Of a DNA stretch of 64,000 nt, positions 21,634 through 29,769 are shown piece after piece (the stretch's first letter is position 1; the number at the start of each line of letters is the position of its first letter). A model generated the notes under the pieces. The model made no database searches and was not told the origin of the DNA. It saw nothing but the letters and a program-made list of their open reading frames with translations. Position numbers and translations under genes: made by a program. The stretch comes from Paenibacillus sp. DMB5 (GTDB lineage Bacteria; Bacillota; Bacilli; Paenibacillales; Paenibacillaceae): the NCBI RefSeq assembly GCF_001517085.1, contig NZ_LRAC01000120.1, positions 335,151 through 399,150 of the forward strand, read 5' to 3'.

Positions 21634-24066
21634 TTATACCGTTTCAGGTTCTGTGATCGGGGTGAAGTTTTTGCGCAGCTCCGGCTCATTGACAATCTGC
21701 TTCCACGGGTCGGTTGTCAGAGCCAGCGTTGCTTCAATCCGCTCCTTCAGGGCCAGCCGCTCTTCGCGATTTTCAAGCGCCTGCTTGATGCTTTCAAGTC
21801 CAACCCGCTCTACCCAGGTGGAGGTCCGCTCATTCCAGATGGCATTTTCCCGGTAATATTGCAGGAAAGCACTTGCCCACTCCAGTACCTCGTCATCGGT
21901 TTTCACTACACAGAGCAGATCCGTTGCACGGACATGCACCCCGCCGTTACCGCCGATATGCAGCTCCCAGCCTCCATCAATCGCCACAACGCCAAAATCT
22001 TTAATAGTTGCTTCAGCACAATTACGAGGGCAGCCGGATACAGCAAGCTTTACCTTGGAAGGTGTGTTCAGCCGCTCAAAAGCTTTTTCCAGCCGGATTC
22101 CCATTCCGATCGAATCCTGTGTACCAAAACGGCAAAAGGTTGAGCCGACACAGGTCTTAACCGTACGCAGTGTCTTGCCGTAAGCATGGCCGGAAGGCAT
22201 ATCCAGCTCCTCCCACATCTTCGGGAGATCCTCTTTTTTGACACCCAGCAGATCCAGTCTCTGGCCGCCGGTGAACTTGACCATCGGAACATCGAACTTG
22301 ACAGCGACCTCGGCAATTTTGATCAGATCCGCCGGAGTTGTTATTCCGCCGTAAATGCGCGGTACAACGGAATAGGTTCCGTCCTTCTGAATGTTGGCGT
22401 GGTATCGCTCGTTGGTAAACCGGGACTCTTTTTCATCCACATACTCATCCGGCCACAGCATCCCCAGATAATAGTTCAGGGAAGGACGGCATTTGGTGCA
22501 TCCTTCTTCGTTGTTCCAGTTCAGTACATGCATAACTTCCTTGACTGTCATCAGCTTCATCCGTTTGATTTCGGCCACAATCTCATCGCGTCCAAGGGTA
22601 GTGCAGCCGCAAATACCTTCTTTTACCTTAACGGCTTTATCTCCGGCGTACAGCTGGAGCAGACCTTCCACCATCGGCTTACAGCCGCCGCAGGAGGCAG
22701 AAGCTTTCGTGCACGCTTTAATATCGCCCACGCTGGTGCAGCCGCCCGACTGAATCGCCTCGGCAATTGTTCCTTTGGAGACCCCGTTGCAGCCGCAGAT
22801 AATCTCATCGTCAGCCATCGCTTCCAGGCGGTTAGGTCCTTTCGTTGAACCCAGTGCATCAGAGGAAATGCCGAGCAGCAGCTCTTTTTCCTTGCCTCTG
22901 ATATTCTCGCCGTTCTTGATAAGCGAGAACAGCGGTGCGCCGTCACTGGTATCTCCGAACAAAACCGCGCCGATCAGCTTATCTTCCTGTATCACCAGCT
23001 TTTTATAGACTCCCTCGATCTCGTCCTGATACCTGAGTGATCTGGAGCCGGGCTGCTCAATGAACTGTCCTGCCGAGAATACGTCAACCCCGGATACCTT
23101 TAGCTTGGTTGAGGTAACTGAACCGGCATAGCCTTCTGTCTGTGCTCCGCCCAGTCTTTTAGCGAGAACGGCTCCCTGCTCATACAGCGGGGCGACCAGA
23201 CCGTAGGCAATTCCCCGATGCTCGGCACATTCCCCCACAGCATAAATGCCGGGAATGTTCGTTTCCATGTAATCATTGACGATAATTCCGCGGTTCACAT
23301 GTATGCCGCTTCCACGGGCCAGCTCCACATTCGGCTTGATGCCGACAGCCATGACGATCAGATCCGTTTCAGCGACCTCACCGTCTGCGAACAGCAGGCC
23401 TTTGACTCTTTTTTTGCCGAGAATGGCTTCGGATTGCTTCTTCAGCAGGAACTTCATGCCTTGCGCTTCGAGCTCCTTCTGCAGCATGACTGCAGCAGCC
23501 TCATCCAGCTGGCGTTCCATTATATATTCGTTGATATGGACAACCGAGACTTCCATACCCAGATGCAGCAGCCCCCTGGCCGCCTCCAGACCCAGCAGAC
23601 CTCCGCCGATAACCAGCGCTTTGCGGTGAGTCTTGGCTGTTTCCTGCATAATCTGCGTGTCCTTGATGTCGCGGAAGGCAATTACACCCTCTTTGTCTGC
23701 ACCAGGCAGGGGAAGCATAAACGGATTGGACCCGGTTGCCAGAATCAGCTCATCATAGCCGGCTTCCACTCCCTTATCGGTGTGAACTTTCCGGTTCACC
23801 GTATCAATAGAAGTTACAGTATGTCCGGTATAGAGCCTGATGCCGTTACTGCGATACCATTCCAGGTCATTAATGATGATGTCGTTCATGTCCGCTCCAC
23901 CCGCCAGGACAGATGACAGCATGATCCGGTTGTAGTTGGGGTGAGGCTCAGAACCAAAAATCGTAATTTCATAAGCATCCGGTGCCAGCTTGAGCAAATG
24001 CTCAATGGCTCTGACCCCCGCCATCCCGTTTCCGACTAATACCAGTTTTTTGCGTACATCTGACAT
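21634..24066 (-). CDS. nasD: Assimilatory nitrite reductase large subunit
   Basis: An 810-residue NirB/NasD enzyme that reduces nitrite to ammonia by six electrons. It has an N-terminal FAD/NAD(P) module (GNGMAGVRAIE; TNIPGIYAVGECAE), a BFD-like [2Fe-2S] domain (CGCNG and CGGCKP, about residues 430-465), and sulfite/nitrite reductase halves. The 4Fe-4S/siroheme cysteines are Cys639, Cys645, Cys679 and Cys683 in CVGSTFC and SGCPRNC. It heads a nasD-nasE-nirC-cobA operon. Its long leader holds an ANTAR antitermination element. No nitrate reductase gene is in the window, so nitrite may come from the medium or an unlinked enzyme. Confidence 0.95.
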   Translation of the reverse strand: MSDVRKKLVLVGNGMAGVRAIEHLLKLAPDAYEITIFGSEPHPNYNRIMLSSVLAGGADMNDIIINDLEWYRSNGIRLYTGHTVTSIDTVNRKVHTDKGVEAGYDELILATGSNPFMLPLPGADKEGVIAFRDIKDTQIMQETAKTHRKALVIGGGLLGLEAARGLLHLGMEVSVVHINEYIMERQLDEAAAVMLQKELEAQGMKFLLKKQSEAILGKKRVKGLLFADGEVAETDLIVMAVGIKPNVELARGSGIHVNRGIIVNDYMETNIPGIYAVGECAEHRGIAYGLVAPLYEQGAVLAKRLGGAQTEGYAGSVTSTKLKVSGVDVFSAGQFIEQPGSRSLRYQDEIEGVYKKLVIQEDKLIGAVLFGDTSDGAPLFSLIKNGENIRGKEKELLLGISSDALGSTKGPNRLEAMADDEIICGCNGVSKGTIAEAIQSGGCTSVGDIKACTKASASCGGCKPMVEGLLQLYAGDKAVKVKEGICGCTTLGRDEIVAEIKRMKLMTVKEVMHVLNWNNEEGCTKCRPSLNYYLGMLWPDEYVDEKESRFTNERYHANIQKDGTYSVVPRIYGGITTPADLIKIAEVAVKFDVPMVKFTGGQRLDLLGVKKEDLPKMWEELDMPSGHAYGKTLRTVKTCVGSTFCRFGTQDSIGMGIRLEKAFERLNTPSKVKLAVSGCPRNCAEATIKDFGVVAIDGGWELHIGGNGGVHVRATDLLCVVKTDDEVLEWASAFLQYYRENAIWNERTSTWVERVGLESIKQALENREERLALKERIEATLALTTDPWKQIVNEPELRKNFTPITEPETV

Positions 24067-24111
24067 ATGCCTCTCTCCTCTCTATATACACACCAGAAAT
24101 CAACAGAAATA

Positions 24112-24170
24112 GCCCGCTACACTCCGCCCGGAAACATTACATTCCCGTTGCGATAAAAGTGATAGCAGGC
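24112..24170 (-). terminator. Leader terminator of the nasD operon, competing with ANTAR hairpin P2
   Basis: On the coding strand GCCTGCTATCAC (24170-24159) can pair with GTGTAGCGGGC (24122-24112), allowing one bulge and a G-U pair, and an inner GGAA/TTCC stem closes the loop. A U-rich stretch (TATTTCTGTTG) follows. Its 5' arm is the 3' arm of hairpin P2, so the two structures exclude each other. Confidence 0.7.
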
Positions 24171-24207
24171 GCCGTTGCCGCTAAAGCCGGATACACCGTT
24201 GTATCCG
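24164..24207 (-). promoter_or_regulatory. ANTAR-type two-hairpin antitermination element
   Basis: Two adjacent stem-loops lie in the nasD leader. P1 (24207-24188) has a seven-base stem CGGATAC/GTATCCG and the hexaloop AACGGT. P2 (24182-24164) has stem AGCGGC/GCCTGCT with one bulge and the hexaloop AACGGC. Both loops have A at position 1 and G at position 4, the conserved bases of ANTAR targets. The ANTAR protein encoded divergently at 24411 is the expected ligand. Binding would stabilise P2, block the terminator and let the nitrite operon be transcribed. Confidence 0.82.
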
Positions 24208-24232
24208 TTCAATTGTTAAATTTGTTAAATCG

Positions 24233-24273
24233 ACTATACTACAGCCGATCCCAAAACGTCAACAATTATGACA
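24233..24273 (-). promoter_or_regulatory. nasD promoter with GlnR/TnrA-like box over the -35
   Basis: On the minus strand TTGACG (24262-24257) and TATAGT (24238-24233) are separated by 18 bases, a plausible sigma-A promoter. Overlapping the -35, the 17-mer at 24273-24257 reads TGTCA-N7-TGACG, one mismatch from the TGTNA-N7-TNACA consensus of GlnR/TnrA. That position would favour repression by GlnR under nitrogen excess. Confidence 0.5.
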
Positions 24274-24410
24274 TATAAATTTTAAATAATTTAATTCATC
24301 GACAAAACAGCCTGATCCGTGTTATATAATATTACATATTATTTAATGTGGCAGTTCCTTGTTTTTAATATGAATGAGATCTTGAAGATCCTGTAAAGGA
24401 GCGTCTGGCT

Positions 24411-25007
24411 ATGCATTCCCTGCTCTTGATTCAGAACGGCAGAACAGAGAACGACACAGAGGCGCGCTCCGAGCATAGTCCCGGGCGTATTCTTGAAGCT
24501 TGCGGATATGTGACCTGGACGGCAACCGGTGAGGAGCAGGCTTCTATATTAATCCGGGACGCCGATGCTACCCTTCTATGTATGCCGGTCACCGAAATTG
24601 AGCTCTGGAGACGAAAGCTGCTCAAGCACAAAACCGCCCCAGTCCTCTGGTGGTGTACCTCAGCTACTGCTGACCTGTCTGTCTCCGCCTGCGGTGACAA
24701 TATTATTGTGGACGGAATCCTCTCCCCTTACATGCATGAGCAGGAGATCCACTGGATTCTTCATTTCAGCTCCAGACAATGCTTCGAGCGCCAGCAGTGG
24801 CACAAAGAAAAGGAGCAGCTGCTCGCACGGATTGAGGAACGCAAATGGATTGATATGGCCAAGGGGATTCTGTCCAAGGCCAAAAACATCAGTGAATCCG
24901 AAGCCTATGACCTCCTGCGCAAGCAGGCAATGAATGAACGCAAACGGATGGTGGATGTAGCCACCTCGATCGTTAAGGTCTACCAGCTGCTCCAGGATCA
25001 AACTTAA
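24411..25007 (+). CDS. ANTAR-domain RNA-binding antiterminator
   Basis: A 198-residue protein. The N-terminal part (about 1-125) resembles a degenerate receiver-like fold but lacks a clear phospho-acceptor Asp motif. A coiled region (about 125-145) leads into the ANTAR domain (about 143-192), recognisable as WIDMAKGILSKAKNISESEAYDLLRKQAMNERKRMVDVA with its conserved Ala, Lys-Gly, E-A-Y and Lys-Arg residues. ANTAR proteins such as NasT and EutV bind paired hexaloop hairpins and prevent termination. AAAGGAG precedes the ATG. It is divergent from nasD, whose leader has exactly such hairpins, and forms an operon with the TrpD2-like gene. Confidence 0.9.
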   Translation: MHSLLLIQNGRTENDTEARSEHSPGRILEACGYVTWTATGEEQASILIRDADATLLCMPVTEIELWRRKLLKHKTAPVLWWCTSATADLSVSACGDNIIVDGILSPYMHEQEIHWILHFSSRQCFERQQWHKEKEQLLARIEERKWIDMAKGILSKAKNISESEAYDLLRKQAMNERKRMVDVATSIVKVYQLLQDQT

Positions 25008-25019
25008 GGAGAATCCGAT

Positions 25020-26072
25020 ATGATCAACCTGTTAAAAGAAGTAGCCAGAGGCAAGCGCGGCGCCAGGGACTTGAGTTATGACGAAGCAGTAGCGGCAGCT
25101 GAGGCAATTCTCTGCCAGACCGCCTCTCCCGTGCAGATCGGAGCTTTTCTGATCGCCGAGCGGATCAAGCTGGAGAGTATCGAGGAGCTAGAGGCGTTTG
25201 TCGCGGTCTGCCGCAAGTACGCCCGCCGTGAGCCTGTACTGCAGGGGCTGGACTGTGCCGGTCCGTATGACGGCCGGAGGAACTCATTCATTGCTACCTT
25301 CCCGACAGCATTTGTGCTTGCAGCAGCAGGTATTCCTGTTACGCTGCATGGTGCAGCGCCGCTTCCGCCGAAATGGGGTATTACGCTGCAGGATATTATA
25401 GAGGCCTCCGGCGTTCGTGTTGCCGGGCTTTCACGTGATGAGGCTATTGCAGCCGCGGAGACAAGCGGTGTGTTATTCGCTCAGGCGGACCAGTGGTGTC
25501 CGCCGCTCGGCGCCCTGCGGCCGTTAAGAGAAGACATCGGCATGCGGACGATTCTGAATACTGCCGAGAAGCTGATCGACTACTCCTGCTCCCCGTACAT
25601 TGTATTTGGTATCTACCATAATACCGTCTTCGACCGGATTTCCAGGCTGATCATTAAGCTTGGTTATAGTAAAGGTCTGGTTGTGCAAGGAGCGGAGGGG
25701 TCCGAGGATCTGTTCATCGACCGACCAAACCGCGTGTACACAGTGGCTGAGGGCCAGGCTCAGCTCGATATTATCGACCCGGAGCTGCTGGGCTTGGAGA
25801 CGGAGGTGCCGGAGCTGGATTGGACTGCCCGTCTGCAGCTGCAGACTGCAGAAGAAGTGCTGCAGGGCGGCGGCCACATGGCCTTTTACAACCAGACCCT
25901 GCTGAACGGCGCGGCCCGGCTGCATCTGGCCGGCAAAGCCGGTTCGCTGGAGGAAGGTGTATATATCTGCAAGCATCTGCTCGACAACGGCAGAGCCTGG
26001 AGGGTGTATGAGCAATGGCGGAGTGCGCTGCTTGGCAGCAGAACGCCTGCACTGGAGCAGTTTAAGCTCTAG
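25020..26072 (+). CDS. TrpD2-like (YbiB-type) phosphoribosyltransferase-fold protein
   Basis: A 350-residue protein with the anthranilate phosphoribosyltransferase fold: N-terminal helical domain with LSYDEAVAAAEAIL and ASPVQIGAFLIAERIK, then the glycosyltransferase family 3 domain. The PRPP-binding GTGGD motif of true TrpD is replaced by CAGPYDGRR and the K-HGN segment by LHGAAPLPPKWG, so anthranilate transferase activity is unlikely. It starts 12 bases after the ANTAR gene with a GGAG site and is surely co-transcribed. Escherichia coli YbiB, the best-known relative, binds nucleic acid. A regulatory role in nitrite assimilation is my inference. Confidence 0.78.
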   Translation: MINLLKEVARGKRGARDLSYDEAVAAAEAILCQTASPVQIGAFLIAERIKLESIEELEAFVAVCRKYARREPVLQGLDCAGPYDGRRNSFIATFPTAFVLAAAGIPVTLHGAAPLPPKWGITLQDIIEASGVRVAGLSRDEAIAAAETSGVLFAQADQWCPPLGALRPLREDIGMRTILNTAEKLIDYSCSPYIVFGIYHNTVFDRISRLIIKLGYSKGLVVQGAEGSEDLFIDRPNRVYTVAEGQAQLDIIDPELLGLETEVPELDWTARLQLQTAEEVLQGGGHMAFYNQTLLNGAARLHLAGKAGSLEEGVYICKHLLDNGRAWRVYEQWRSALLGSRTPALEQFKL

Positions 26073-26118
26073 GCCAGCTATAAATGCCCTACACCCCATA
26101 CTTTCTCTTACGGAATAA

Positions 26119-26877
26119 TTATGTATAAAGCTTTAAAGCCAGCTTAAGGAGATAAAGGGCGAGCAAATGCAGCGGATAAAACAGGTAAAAAAAGGTCTGC
26201 ATTCCTCTTCCCCTTTCTCCGTTATAACGGGACAGCAGCGGAACGGCAATAATAGCTGCTCCCCCAACCGCAAAAGGATACAAATATCTGTTCATTGTAC
26301 TGTCATGCATGCCCATTATGGCCAGAGAATCAGGTACCGCCCATATTATGGCTACCCCGAAGACAAACATAAACCCAATGAGCGCAAGTATCCATCCGTT
26401 GTAAACCTTCTGTTGCTTACGTGCCGCGTAAAAGGCCAGAATCATAACCACTCCGGTTACACTCCAGTCCCCCAGAAGCGAAATCCCGCATAGTATTGAA
26501 ATTAATGAATATCTGAGTATATGGTTTGCAGTATTTTCATAGACCCGAATGGCCAACAAGCCCAACAGTAGCGTCAACATAATATTACCCGAGCCATACC
26601 AGTCATTGAAAACCAGTCCGTAAGGCACAATACTGATCAGCCCGGTTACAGCAAGACGCAGTGCATATTTTATAAAGCTTCTCGTATGGAGATAACCCTC
26701 GGCAATAAAAAAAGCCATAATAGGCAGTGTAATTCTGCCTACCACCTGAAATCCCAGAAAATCAGGAAAAAATAATGCTCCGGTATGATCGGCCAGCATT
26801 GCCATGATCGCTATAAGCTTTAAGCTGGCTGCATCAAAGCCTCTTACTTCTGCCCGAACGGCAGTCCCTTGTCCCAT
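26119..26877 (-). CDS. TraX-family membrane protein, candidate lantibiotic N-acetyltransferase
   Basis: A 252-residue integral membrane protein with about eight hydrophobic segments. The opening GFDAASLKLIAIMAMLADHTGALFF and RITLPIMAFFIAEGYLHT are the TraX signature regions. TraX of the F plasmid acetylates the N-terminal Ala of pilin. It is the last gene of the lanthipeptide operon, 41 bases after agrA, with an AAGGGGGAG site before its ATG. Because the predicted mature lantibiotic here begins with Ala and paenibacillin is known to be N-acetylated, this is the best candidate for that modification. Direct evidence is absent. Confidence 0.8.
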   Translation of the reverse strand: MGQGTAVRAEVRGFDAASLKLIAIMAMLADHTGALFFPDFLGFQVVGRITLPIMAFFIAEGYLHTRSFIKYALRLAVTGLISIVPYGLVFNDWYGSGNIMLTLLLGLLAIRVYENTANHILRYSLISILCGISLLGDWSVTGVVMILAFYAARKQQKVYNGWILALIGFMFVFGVAIIWAVPDSLAIMGMHDSTMNRYLYPFAVGGAAIIAVPLLSRYNGERGRGMQTFFYLFYPLHLLALYLLKLALKLYT

Positions 26878-26918
26878 GTCCCTCCCCCTTCTTTCTTTTA
26901 ACTCCTATCCCTTGGTAC

Positions 26919-27695
26919 TCAAAAATTCGACTGATGCAGGAGGCCCCGGTCCCCTATCTTCTCCAAGAGCTGCTTCAACAGCTGGCGCGAAGCGGGAATC
27001 ATCCGCTTAGGCTCACCGGAATTCAGATTGCCTTGAAAGATGATCTCCTTCTTGGTTTTATCAATGGATTCCACCTTCATCAGGTTTACGATAAATGCCC
27101 GGTGACACCGGAACAGCCGCGGATCTTTGGCCTCGATATCCTTTAAATCCCCGTAGAATTCAAGTGTTCTGTTCTCGGAAACTAGACGGATTTTGTGGGG
27201 AATATCAGTTGTTTCAAAGTAATAAATGCTGTTAAAGGGGATTTGAAATTTCGTGAACTTGTTATCAAATACGAACCAGTCATTATCATCAACCACTGTT
27301 TTTCTTTCATCGGCAATGGTCAGAATTTCTCTAATCTTTAACTCCAGCTCATCCTGATCAGCAACTTTAACAATAAAATCAAGAGCAGCCACCTTATATT
27401 TAAATGTGACTGGAGATAAATGGCTATGTGTTGTCACAAAAACAATATGGCCGTGAGCGTCGTATTTCCGGATTTCCCGGGCAACCTCCAGTCCTTTGGT
27501 TTCGCAGCCTGAAATTTCAATATCCAGAAAATACAAATTATTCGCACAGGCTTTGGATTCGAGAAGAAGCAAATCCGGCTTGGCGGTGACAACGAGATTT
27601 CTGCAGCGGATACCCAGCTCCTCACAGGCTTTGCGGACTAACTTTTCCATGATACGCTGTTGAATGAACTGATCCTCCAGAATAAAAATATTCAT
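26919..27695 (-). CDS. agrA: AgrA-like LytTR response regulator
   Basis: A 258-residue cytoplasmic regulator. The receiver domain (about residues 1-130) has the acidic pair in FILEDQ, the phospho-acceptor Asp58 in YFLDIE and Lys in the DFIVKV strand. The C-terminal LytTR DNA-binding domain (about 145-250) contains ETTDIPHKIRL, FRCHRAFIVNL and the final KRMIPASRQLLKQLL. It overlaps the agrC stop by four bases. By family it is phosphorylated by AgrC and activates target promoters. The upstream lanA promoter is the natural candidate. Confidence 0.92.
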   Translation of the reverse strand: MNIFILEDQFIQQRIMEKLVRKACEELGIRCRNLVVTAKPDLLLLESKACANNLYFLDIEISGCETKGLEVAREIRKYDAHGHIVFVTTHSHLSPVTFKYKVAALDFIVKVADQDELELKIREILTIADERKTVVDDNDWFVFDNKFTKFQIPFNSIYYFETTDIPHKIRLVSENRTLEFYGDLKDIEAKDPRLFRCHRAFIVNLMKVESIDKTKKEIIFQGNLNSGEPKRMIPASRQLLKQLLEKIGDRGLLHQSNF

Positions 27696-29019
27696 GATAT
27701 CGCTCTCTTTAATATTAATGTCTGCATAAAAAATTCCGATTCCTTTCTGGTATCCAGAGCAGCATACCTGTTACTGTGCAGCACTCTGGATATGTTATAT
27801 AAGCCAAGCCCCCGGTTGGCTGCTTTCGTGGAAAAGTTCCGCTTGTAAAGATCATCGACAGAAATCCCTTCAAGCGCGGCTTGACTGTATGAGTTTCTGA
27901 TCATTATCGTCTGAATATCAGCTTCATGAATCAAAACAATGCTTATCATCGGGTTACCGGATTCCAGCGCAGCATCAATGGCATTATCCAGAAAACAGGA
28001 TACCACTCTGCAGAGATCAATAATATCCATATATACTTCGCTGATTCTGCCCTCTATCTCCAGTCTGATATCGATTCCGCGTTTCTGTGCTATCAGCATT
28101 TTTGAGGCTATGATGCTCTTCAGCTCGCTTACATCCAGATTTATGAGATTGTCCAGCCTGTACGAGTATCCGTTTAACTGTGACGCTGTCGGCTGAATCG
28201 AATGCTCGTATATCCGCTTGATCATACCCAGATCTCCAGTTCTGATCCCCTCATCCAGCATTAGCAGAATGTTGGCATAGTCATGCCTGAAGCTGCGGAT
28301 GTCTTCGTACATTTTTTCAATCTCCATAATATAAGCCTGCAGCTGCATATATTGATCAGTCTTATTCTTCTCCAGCTCACGTTCCCGCAGGAATCGATAT
28401 AGCCAGTTAATGATCATCAGAAAAATAACAGTAACCCCAACCAGCAGCAGCACAATCTTAAACCGCTCGGATACGGATGGTTGCTTGCAGATTCCGAATA
28501 AATGATGAAGCCGAGCCCGATTTTACCCACGACCAGGAATAGCGAAGCTCCGGCTATAAGCTTATTCCGGTAAAGCTTCAAAAGTTTGACCGCCGGAGCA
28601 GGGAACCAGTAGAATACCAGTTTGCAGAACGCCAGATAGATCAGCGGCGGTGAAACGGCTGCCAGAAGAGGAGCCGACCATCCAAAGCTAAATTCATAAG
28701 GAACCGCATAACTGATGACTGTAGTGAAATAACCTAGCAGTGTAGTTATAAAGAGCGTCAATATGGCATGGAAGCCAATTACCCACAAGGACTCATATTT
28801 GTCGATTAGCCACCCGTATACGGTCAGTAGCACAAACAAAACAGGATAAACTATCAGCCCGAATTGATCCAGGGCGGTTATCCCGATAAAGTAATACAGC
28901 AGTAAAAAGAGCAGCATTTTATAATTCATGCGGAAAAGTCCCGGACCATTGCTGCTCACCATATGATAAATTACAAGATAACTGGTGTACTGCAAAAAAT
29001 AAATTCCGGCAGTCATCAT
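27692..29019 (-). pseudogene. agrC: AgrC-like sensor histidine kinase, one-base frameshift between sensor and kinase
   Basis: From ATG 29019 a six-helix sensor domain runs for about 185 residues, then the frame drifts into a spurious tail and stops at 28417. The kinase half (28453 to 27692) has the H-box FRHDYANILLMLDEG, the N-box DNAIDAALES and GLGLYNISRVL, all in another frame. Adding one base near 28467-28471 (TATCCGAGCGG on the coding strand) joins them as NHPYPERFKIVLLL and gives 442 residues, normal for AgrC of the HPK10 group. If the frameshift is real, the strain cannot sense its own peptide. The start overlaps the agrD stop and the end overlaps agrA. Confidence 0.85.
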
Positions 29020-29183
29020 TTTTTAATCAGTTTCTCCAGCTTTGGATTGACCGGTTCATAAAATAATCCGAAGCAGATTCCCCCGCCTCCGCCTTTTTTA
29101 CTCATATACTCGACCAGCTTCGCCTTGAGTCCGCTCTGGACATTGTTACCTTCGTGTACTTCAACACTCTTGATATTGTTCAT
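29016..29183 (-). CDS. agrD: AgrD-like autoinducing peptide precursor
   Basis: A 55-residue gene squeezed between agrB and agrC, overlapping agrB by 23 bases and agrC by four. AAGGAG precedes the ATG by 11 bases. The N-terminal half is charged. A run of five Gly (31-35) precedes ICFGLFY, and the C-terminal EPVNPKLEKLIKK matches the acidic, proline-containing tail that AgrB recognises. Cleavage after Tyr42 and thioester formation with Cys37 would give a six-residue thiolactone ring CFGLFY, with an exocyclic Gly-rich tail of unknown length. It has a single Cys. The signal sequence is not one I recognise. Confidence 0.85.
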   Translation of the reverse strand: MNNIKSVEVHEGNNVQSGLKAKLVEYMSKKGGGGGICFGLFYEPVNPKLEKLIKK

Positions 29184-29769
29184 AGTTGGCATAACTCCTT
29201 CTCATAATGGAATAAAATAGTGGTGTTATAACAATCGCTTCAAGAAACGGCCCGAATATGAACCATTGGTTAAAGCCGAGCACGACAGATATTAAAAGGA
29301 ATACTGCATTAAGAAGGACAGCCTTTATTTTACAGGCTCTTCTAAACTTCCTGTTCACCAGCGGGTTATACTCTGTATCGGCCGGAGCATACCTGGCAGA
29401 CAAAGTGAGAGAAAGCAGGCCTATTCCGACCAGCAAAAACCGGTTCCATTCCACTTCCTGCAGCAGCAGCGGGACAAACACAAAGCATAGCAGACTCACC
29501 AGGGTACAATGCAGAGATTTGCGGGCATGCCAGCCGAATGCTTTTTGCCGGACAACCGTATAAGACAGCAGCATGGCTGCCGTTTCGGTAAATATACCGA
29601 AGAGCGCTGCAGTAATCAGGACAAGCAGGATCTTTCCTGCTCCGGCCAGCATATTCTCTATGTAGTACAGCACACAGGAGCGTTTCTCCTCTTCCATATC
29701 GTTATCCTGCAAGTATGTATCTGTCAGCCATACAGACAATCGATGATACAACGGCACAGCCCTTCTCAA
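29161..29769 (-). CDS. agrB: AgrB-like peptide-processing membrane protease
   Basis: A 202-residue membrane cysteine endopeptidase. The catalytic His81 and Cys88 lie in AFGWHARKSLHC with the same seven-residue spacing as in Staphylococcus aureus AgrB. Four to six hydrophobic segments follow. It cuts the C-terminal tail of AgrD and forms the thiolactone. The TTG at 29769 overlaps the lanT stop (TTGA); a GTG at 29757 or TTG at 29751 are possible alternatives. Its place between the lantibiotic exporter and agrD ties quorum sensing directly to the lantibiotic operon. Confidence 0.9.
   Translation of the reverse strand: MRRAVPLYHRLSVWLTDTYLQDNDMEEEKRSCVLYYIENMLAGAGKILLVLITAALFGIFTETAAMLLSYTVVRQKAFGWHARKSLHCTLVSLLCFVFVPLLLQEVEWNRFLLVGIGLLSLTLSARYAPADTEYNPLVNRKFRRACKIKAVLLNAVFLLISVVLGFNQWFIFGPFLEAIVITPLFYSIMRRSYANYEQYQEC

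Noticed and set aside
24337..24410. Second ANTAR target in the leader of the ANTAR gene itself
   Set aside because: Only a short GATC stem is present; no hexaloop with A1 and G4 was found on the plus strand.
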